NCBI GenBank assembly: GCA_027592485.1 | Contig: JAQCKL010000163.1 | Location: 1 to 8,637 of the forward strand | From: Cyanobacteriota bacterium | Lineage (GTDB): Bacteria; Cyanobacteriota; Cyanobacteriia; Phormidesmidales; Phormidesmidaceae | DNA length: 8,637 bases | Direction of reading: 5' to 3' | The notes under the pieces: model-generated | Database searches by the model: none | Told to the model about the DNA's origin: nothing | The model's input: only the letters and a program-made list of their open reading frames with translations | Translations under genes and position numbers: made by a program | Part shown: piece after piece, positions 6,007-8,637 of the stretch | How positions within the stretch are numbered: the first letter of the stretch is position 1 | How the letters are laid out: each line of letters begins with the position of its first letter

Positions 6007-6488
6007 CTATTGCCAATCCCTATAGCTTTCAGGCGCAGTCTCGGGTAGGGGAACAGGGCGAATCGGCCCTGGATCTCTGGTTTAGCCGTTTCTATCGGCT
6101 ATGGCCCGCCAGCACGGACCAAGAGCGGCGGGGAATTGATCGGGTGGCCACCCATCACCTGTCGGGACGGGTGATCACCCTGCAATACAAAACCGACACC
6201 AGGGCACATCGGACGGGCAACGCCTTTATTGAAACCCTCTCTGTTGCCCCCCATAAGCCCGGTTGGGCTGTGTCCTGTGTCGCTGACTATCTCTGCTACT
6301 GGGCGGTTGGGGGTGGACTCTACATCTGCCCGCCATCCGCCATCAAAGACACTCTGCCCCAGTGGCGGGACCTCTACCCAGCGAGACGGGTGCCCAACCG
6401 GGGCTACGAAACCGAGGGGTTGCTGGTGCCATTAGCCCAGCTTCAGTCCCTCACCAAAGTGTTCATTCCAGAATTCTCACCATCATGA
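6003..6488 (+). CDS. PD-(D/E)XK nuclease-like protein
   Basis: This 161-residue protein shows a PD-(D/E)XK-type arrangement: Glu20 in an N-terminal helix (GEQGESALDLWF), Asp46 in GIDRV, and Q61-Y-K63 on the next strand (ITLQYKTD), followed by GNAFIET with Glu77. The QxK form replaces the common ExK and occurs in some members of the superfamily. Tryptophans and aromatic residues are frequent in the second half (PGWAVSCVADYLCYWAVGGG). It overlaps the preceding gene by ATGA, with AGGAAAG upstream, and shares an ATGA overlap with the next gene, so all three are probably translated together. A role in recombination, junction processing or cleavage of competing DNA is possible. Assignment is from motif spacing only. 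Confidence 0.6.
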   Translation: MTIANPYSFQAQSRVGEQGESALDLWFSRFYRLWPASTDQERRGIDRVATHHLSGRVITLQYKTDTRAHRTGNAFIETLSVAPHKPGWAVSCVADYLCYWAVGGGLYICPPSAIKDTLPQWRDLYPARRVPNRGYETEGLLVPLAQLQSLTKVFIPEFSPS

Positions 6489-6904
6489 GCAAAAACGTTG
6501 TTACCCTTCGCGCAGAAAACATACAGGACGTGCAGGAAGTCCTGGATCGGCTTCATGAGACAGATTCAGAGTCGGAGGCCCTTTGTTTGGAGATCGGGGA
6601 TCTCAAAGACCTCTGGGGACAGGGCATCTTGCCTGACGTTGCTTATGTCGCGCAGCTTCTCATGCACTTGCGGATGAAAGCAATTTCAGAGAACACTCAA
6701 ACCCCAAACAGTTTGATCGTTGATGTCGATAGTTTCATCAATAAATACTGCAAGTGGAATGGCTTTTCACCCTCCGGAAAGGAGGTTTTCAAAACCATGA
6801 AAGCCCGAAACCTTTACGCAATTGTGGCCAAGCTGGAAGACAAGCGTATCTGGGAGTTTGCCTCCCTGCCCCGGCAGATGTCACTGGAATTTACGGGGGG
6901 CTAA
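6485..6904 (+). CDS. Unknown protein ending in a clamp-binding-like QMSLEF
   Basis: This 139-residue protein is not recognised. It starts at an ATGA overlap with the nuclease-like gene and has no clear Shine-Dalgarno, so it depends on translational coupling. The first half is acidic and helical (residues 10-45, many D and E). The middle has a hydrophobic helix (VAYVAQLLMHLRMKA, 52-66). The second half is more basic (GKEVFKTMKARNLYAIVAKLEDK). The C-terminus ends in LPRQMSLEF plus three residues; QMSLEF (131-136) fits the QxxLxF form of beta-clamp-binding peptides (MutS has QMSLL). This suggests a replisome-associated role together with the neighbouring nuclease-like protein (inference). Confidence 0.6.
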   Translation: MSKNVVTLRAENIQDVQEVLDRLHETDSESEALCLEIGDLKDLWGQGILPDVAYVAQLLMHLRMKAISENTQTPNSLIVDVDSFINKYCKWNGFSPSGKEVFKTMKARNLYAIVAKLEDKRIWEFASLPRQMSLEFTGG

Positions 6905-6906
6905 AA

Positions 6907-7254
6907 ATGGCAGATGACATCACCTTGGCGCGGCTCACGTCTCTGCTGCAAGAGGCGATCGCCTTGCAGCAGCAGCAACAGGACAACCTTAGGGCGATCG
7001 TCGCCTGCGCTGAGCAAGCCGTCTCCATCCTGGCTGAATCAGCAAAGGCGGATCGGTTTTTCGATGGCCCTGCTGCCGAACAGTTGACGGGTTTTGATGC
7101 CCGCCAGTTGAAGCGCTATCGAGAAAACGGAACTTTTAGGCAGGGGGTGCATTACCGTGACGTTCGCAGTGCTGGGGCCGCAAAAGGCGATTACCAGTAC
7201 AACCCCGCCGCAATTAACCGACTCTTCCGTCAACCCGCAGAAAAAAGAGCTTAA
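6907..7254 (+). CDS. Coiled-coil/HTH protein, excisionase-like candidate
   Basis: This 115-residue protein begins with a helical, glutamine-rich segment (about 5-48, including QQQQQ at 21-25) likely to form a coiled coil. A compact MerR/excisionase-like helix-turn-helix follows: AAEQLTGFDARQLKRYRENGTF (recognition region 56-77), then GVHYRDVRS and DYQYNPAAINRLF, the usual wing and closing helix of such small DNA binders. The ATG lies two bases after the preceding stop, with a run of six G at about 6895-6900 as ribosome site. It is the last gene of the operon and lies about 1.2 kb from the integrase. A recombination directionality factor is therefore possible, but an ordinary regulator fits the sequence equally well. 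Confidence 0.6.
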   Translation: MADDITLARLTSLLQEAIALQQQQQDNLRAIVACAEQAVSILAESAKADRFFDGPAAEQLTGFDARQLKRYRENGTFRQGVHYRDVRSAGAAKGDYQYNPAAINRLFRQPAEKRA

Positions 7255-7259
7255 CCCAG

Positions 7260-7280
7260 CACCAAGCGCGGTGGTTTTTT
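7260..7280 (+). terminator. Weak intrinsic terminator of the second operon
   Basis: CACC (7260-7263) and GGTG (7270-7273) form a short stem with a six-base loop, followed by G and six T (7275-7280), shortly after the stop codon at 7254. A stretch of six A (about 7241-7246) upstream could pair with the T run and extend the stem. The GC stem is short, so efficiency is uncertain. Confidence 0.45.
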
Positions 7281-7326
7281 CTTGGATGCCGATGATGGGG
7301 CTTTTTGCTGGCGTCGAAAAAATGGC

Positions 7327-7340
7327 GGGCAGTGCCCACC
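7327..7340. repeat. Short GGGCAGTGCCC palindromic repeat
   Basis: GGGCA-G-TGCCC (7327-7337) followed by ACCCTAC resembles a short interspersed palindrome that I recall as frequent in cyanobacterial intergenic regions (GGGCA-N-TGCCCACCC). It sits between the operon terminator and the first duplicated promoter. No function is evident. Confidence 0.35.
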
Positions 7341-7349
7341 CTACGGCTA

Positions 7350-7437
7350 CTAAACCTGTTGACAACGGGTATAGCCTTCGCTATACTGTATTCATGGTTG
7401 AAAAACAACCGAGTCGTACACACAAGGACTTAAGGCA
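7350..7437 (+). promoter_or_regulatory. Duplicated promoter/leader, copy 1 (consensus sigma70 promoter with operator)
   Basis: TTGACA (7359-7364), a 17-base spacer and TATACT (7382-7387) make a near-consensus promoter. GTATAGC (7369-7375) and GCTATAC (7380-7386) form an inverted repeat covering the spacer and -10, a likely operator. GTTGACAAC around the -35 is also palindromic. The predicted transcript start (about 7394) is followed by a GGTTG-AAAAA-CAACC hairpin (7396-7410). AAGGAC (7424-7429) and AAGG (7432-7435) stand before the ATG at 7438. The segment from 7350 through the ATG matches 7796-7886 at all but five positions. Confidence 0.8.
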
Positions 7438-7755
7438 ATGGAACCCACGATCTCCACCGAAATTGACTACGCCGCTCAAATTAACGATCTGCTAGACGCC
7501 TTGAATGCCAGCACCGATTACAACCCATACTCTGGGCTGATGGCCGAAAACGTCGAGGGTAGCGAGGCTGTAGTCAAAATCTTCGACGATTACTCGTCTG
7601 GCGAATACTACGCAGACCAAGCTATCGAAGCGCTCAAAAAAGAAGAACCCATCGACTGGGATGCTCACGACAACACCGAGTCTGCCCAGATAGGACCGAA
7701 TGCAGACTCGGTATTCGGTCCTATCTGGGACGCCATCAGCGGATGTGAAGTCTGA
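7438..7755 (+). CDS. Small, very acidic protein, candidate DNA mimic
   Basis: This 105-residue protein is not recognised. It has 23 Asp/Glu against three Lys and no Arg, so it carries a large negative charge spread over its length, with aromatic residues between acidic ones (FDDYSSGEYYAD, about 49-60; DWDAHD, 73-78). This is the composition of phage proteins that imitate DNA to block restriction or CRISPR enzymes (Ocr and ArdA are the known cases); no sequence similarity to those is visible. The gene has its own strong promoter with operator, lies in the accessory arm close to the integrase, and is followed by a second gene with a copy of the same promoter. Codons for residues 83-98 contain a perfect 17-bp hairpin. 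A mimic role is inferred from charge and context only. Confidence 0.65.
   Translation: MEPTISTEIDYAAQINDLLDALNASTDYNPYSGLMAENVEGSEAVVKIFDDYSSGEYYADQAIEALKKEEPIDWDAHDNTESAQIGPNADSVFGPIWDAISGCEV
7678..7729 (+). repeat. 17-bp hairpin in the end of the acidic gene, with a competing hairpin
   Basis: Positions 7685-7701 and 7713-7729 are perfect inverted copies (arm CCCAGATAGGACCGAAT), with an 11-base loop, inside the last quarter of the acidic gene. GAGTCTGC (7678-7685) can instead pair with GCAGACTC (7702-7709), whose loop contains the left arm of the main hairpin. The two foldings exclude each other. No T run follows. Possible roles are mRNA protection, attenuation or a protein-binding site. 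Confidence 0.7.
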
Positions 7756-7761
7756 CTAATC

Positions 7762-7788
7762 CAAAACCCCCTAGCGCTGTATGTGGCA
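7762..7788 (+). repeat. 27-bp inverted repeat, left copy
   Basis: This 27-base segment (beginning CAAAACCCCCTAGC) is the exact reverse complement of 8147-8173. It lies just after the acidic gene and before the second promoter copy, so the pair brackets one complete promoter-gene unit. The first 14 bases also recur directly at 8131-8144, where they form the left arm of the terminator. By itself it has no terminator structure. Confidence 0.8.
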
Positions 7789-7795
7789 TTGAGGA

Positions 7796-7883
7796 CTAAA
7801 CCCGTTGCCAACGGGTATAGTGTTGGCTATACTGTATTCATGGTTGAAAAACAACCGAGTCGTACACACAAGGACTTAAGGCA
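7796..7883 (+). promoter_or_regulatory. Duplicated promoter/leader, copy 2
   Basis: TTGCCA (7805-7810), 17 bases, TATACT (7828-7833). The -35 differs from copy 1 by one base and is expected to be weaker. GTATAG (7815-7820) and CTATAC (7827-7832) keep the operator arms, while the centre differs (TGTTGG in place of CCTTCG). CCGTTG-C-CAACGG around the -35 is a perfect palindrome here. The leader after the -10 is identical to copy 1 up to the start codon at 7884, including the GGTTG-AAAAA-CAACC hairpin. Confidence 0.8.
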
Positions 7884-8126
7884 ATGAGCCTTCCTAACAC
7901 TCTTCCCCGAACCCAAGGTGAATATGCTGTCACTGCCTTCAAGCAAGGCGAGGTTATTCATAACGGAGATATTCTTACCGCGATACCGTCGCGGAAAGGG
8001 TACCACGCCATTTTTTACCCAAAGGGTTTGAATGCACATTACGTGGGGCCGTTTGAAACCCAAAATGAAGCTTATTCGGTAGGGCTTTCCTTCGCCGACT
8101 TTGGCGGAATAATGCAAATTCTCTAA
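7884..8126 (+). CDS. Small unknown protein of the second promoter cassette
   Basis: An 80-residue protein without recognisable family. It is neutral to slightly basic, with strand-like aromatic segments (GEYAVTAFKQGEVIHNGD; GYHAIFYPKGL; AHYVGPFET) that suggest a small beta-rich fold, and ends in a hydrophobic segment (SFADFGGIMQIL). The start is set by AAGGAC in the leader and by identity of the leader with that of the acidic gene. The cassette (promoter, gene, terminator) is bracketed by a 27-bp inverted repeat, like a moron of a temperate phage. A host-takeover, anti-defence or exclusion role would fit the setting but is not shown by the protein itself. Confidence 0.6.
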   Translation: MSLPNTLPRTQGEYAVTAFKQGEVIHNGDILTAIPSRKGYHAIFYPKGLNAHYVGPFETQNEAYSVGLSFADFGGIMQIL

Positions 8127-8130
8127 ACAC

Positions 8131-8173
8131 CAAAACCCCCTAGCACTGCCACATACAGCGCTAGGGGGTTTTG
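8131..8173 (+). terminator. Strong intrinsic terminator that contains the right 27-bp inverted repeat
   Basis: CAAAACCCCCTAGC (8131-8144) and GCTAGGGGGTTTTG (8160-8173) form a perfect 14-bp stem, with an inner CTG/CAG extension after one mismatch and a seven-base loop. The stem ends in TTTTG, so it terminates transcription of the 80-aa gene and probably works in both directions. Positions 8147-8173 are the exact reverse complement of 7762-7788. Confidence 0.8.
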
Positions 8174-8200
8174 TCGTACACACAAACCAAGGATAACACC
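8173..8200 (+). promoter_or_regulatory. Leader remnant and ribosome site of the right RHH-like gene
   Basis: GTCGTACACACAA (8173-8185) is identical to the leader of both upstream genes (7413-7425 and 7859-7871). AAGGA (8189-8193) lies seven bases before the ATG at 8201. Unlike the other two copies, no promoter precedes it; the terminator stem occupies that place. Confidence 0.6.
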
Positions 8201-8407
8201 ATGACGATCAAAGGCGTTCGAGGCCCCAAACCTACCCCAGGGGCACTGCGGCGGGATGTTTACCGCCCTGCTATTCGGGGTGAGTATGGGCGGTTAGTTG
8301 CAGCGATCGCGGAGTCTCGCGGTTGGTCAGTGCAGCACACCATAGAGATGGCGCTGATCAAGTTGGCCACAGTGGAAGAGGCAGAGGCGGCGGGGTTAGT
8401 GGAGTGA
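8201..8407 (+). CDS. Small RHH-like protein next to the integrase
   Basis: A 68-residue protein. The second half has two helices around a short turn (YGRLVAAIAESRGWSVQHTIEMALIKLATVEEAEAAG, in two parts about 28-42 and 44-60), like the helices of a ribbon-helix-helix dimer and of the same layout as the gene at 89. The N-terminal part is basic (GVRGPKPTPGALRRDVYRP). The start at 8201 is chosen for AAGGA seven bases upstream. It shares a leader fragment with the two preceding small genes but lies behind a strong terminator, so it is expressed either by read-through or by a promoter I cannot see. It could be the repressor acting on the two GTATAG-N6-CTATAC operators (inference). Confidence 0.55.
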   Translation: MTIKGVRGPKPTPGALRRDVYRPAIRGEYGRLVAAIAESRGWSVQHTIEMALIKLATVEEAEAAGLVE

Positions 8408-8478
8408 CTTAGTCAAGCGGGGAGACAAAGACGCCATTCAAAGCTGCGGTAGGGCTATGAACCAGCATACTTTCTACT

Positions 8479-8637
8479 CTAGCTATCGCTGGGGGCGGTT
8501 CGGCCTTTTAGGCTACGATCTACCGCTGCCTGCATCTGTGCCTTTCGGATAAACCGATGATAGACCCGCGTGTGCACCGACAAATCGTGCCCCATCATCC
8601 TGGCTGCCACCTCTACATCTAGCCCGTAGTCGGTACT
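8479..8637 (-). CDS. Tyrosine recombinase (integrase), C-terminal end only
   Basis: The last 52 codons of a gene entering from the right edge, ending with TAG at 8479-8481. The visible protein contains MMGHDLSVHTRVYHRF: the GH with the conserved histidine (codon 8587-8589) followed nine residues later by the nucleophilic tyrosine (codon 8560-8562), the signature end of tyrosine recombinases. The tail (RKAQMQAAVDRSLKG and about ten further residues) is helical, as usual after the active-site tyrosine. The enzyme would insert and excise the element at an attachment site not visible here. It is convergent with the small RHH-like gene; the 71 bases between them show only an 11-bp palindrome (TGACT-T-AGTCA, 8405-8415) and no terminator. 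Confidence 0.85.
   Translation of the reverse strand, partial: STDYGLDVEVAARMMGHDLSVHTRVYHRFIRKAQMQAAVDRSLKGRTAPSDS

Noticed and set aside
6771..6789. CCTCC-GGAAA-GGAGG-TTTT as a terminator
   Set aside because: It lies in the middle of an intact coding region with only a 5-bp stem, and the downstream gene belongs to the same operon.
7157..7495. 112-codon plus-strand frame across the excisionase-like gene end and the first duplicated promoter
   Set aside because: It crosses a terminator and a strong promoter and has no ribosome site. Only its short part after 7394 is discussed, as a possible leader peptide.
8408..8478. attachment site between the RHH-like gene and the integrase
   Set aside because: No tRNA fragment or direct repeat can be recognised within the window. 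Both element ends would be needed.

Overview
The window reads as part of an integrative mobile element (integrative plasmid, satellite or the early region of a prophage) in a cyanobacterium. The host call rests on repeated copies of the HIP1 octamer GCGATCGC (at about 286, 310, 443, 2459, 4914, 5589, 5945, 6955 and 8303), on a DUF2811-like protein typical of cyanobacteria, and on the GC-rich coding style. No capsid, tail, terminase or conjugation gene is visible. The mobile-element call rests on the replication-type genes and on the C-terminus of a tyrosine recombinase that runs in from the right edge on the minus strand.

Layout. (1) 1-433: a small ribbon-helix-helix-like regulator (89-283) with a candidate promoter and operator, then a hairpin with HIP1 in both arms. 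(2) 434-5747: a tightly packed plus-strand operon. It encodes a winged-helix replication-initiator-like protein whose gene carries an iteron-like tandem array with six evenly spaced GGATCC sites; a proline-rich protein with a beta-clamp-binding-like motif; a Zn-ribbon/DUF4326 protein; a small unknown; a D12-class adenine methyltransferase; and a multidomain protein ending in a phage Dam-like adenine methyltransferase. (3) 5794-7254: a second operon with ATGA start/stop overlaps. It encodes a DUF2811-like protein, a PD-(D/E)XK nuclease-like protein, an unknown ending in a clamp-binding-like QMSLEF, and a coiled-coil/HTH protein that may be an excisionase. (4) 7255-8407: a modular right arm of short unrecognised genes. 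Two near-identical 91-bp promoter/leader copies drive a very acidic 105-aa protein and an 80-aa protein. The second cassette is bracketed by a perfect 27-bp inverted repeat and ends in a strong terminator. A third fragment of the leader precedes a small RHH-like gene. (5) 8479-8637: the integrase C-terminus, convergent with the rest.

How it may work together (inference). The left regulator may set copy number. The large operon would replicate the element from an origin inside the initiator gene and methylate DNA. The right arm looks like an accessory site next to the integrase where single-gene cassettes with their own promoters accumulate, a usual place for anti-defence or superinfection genes. 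The two main points for follow-up are the GATC-rich iteron array in the same operon as two adenine-methyltransferase-like genes (both with altered motif IV tetrads), and the repeated operator-bearing promoters in front of small unknown genes, one of which is acidic enough to be a DNA mimic.
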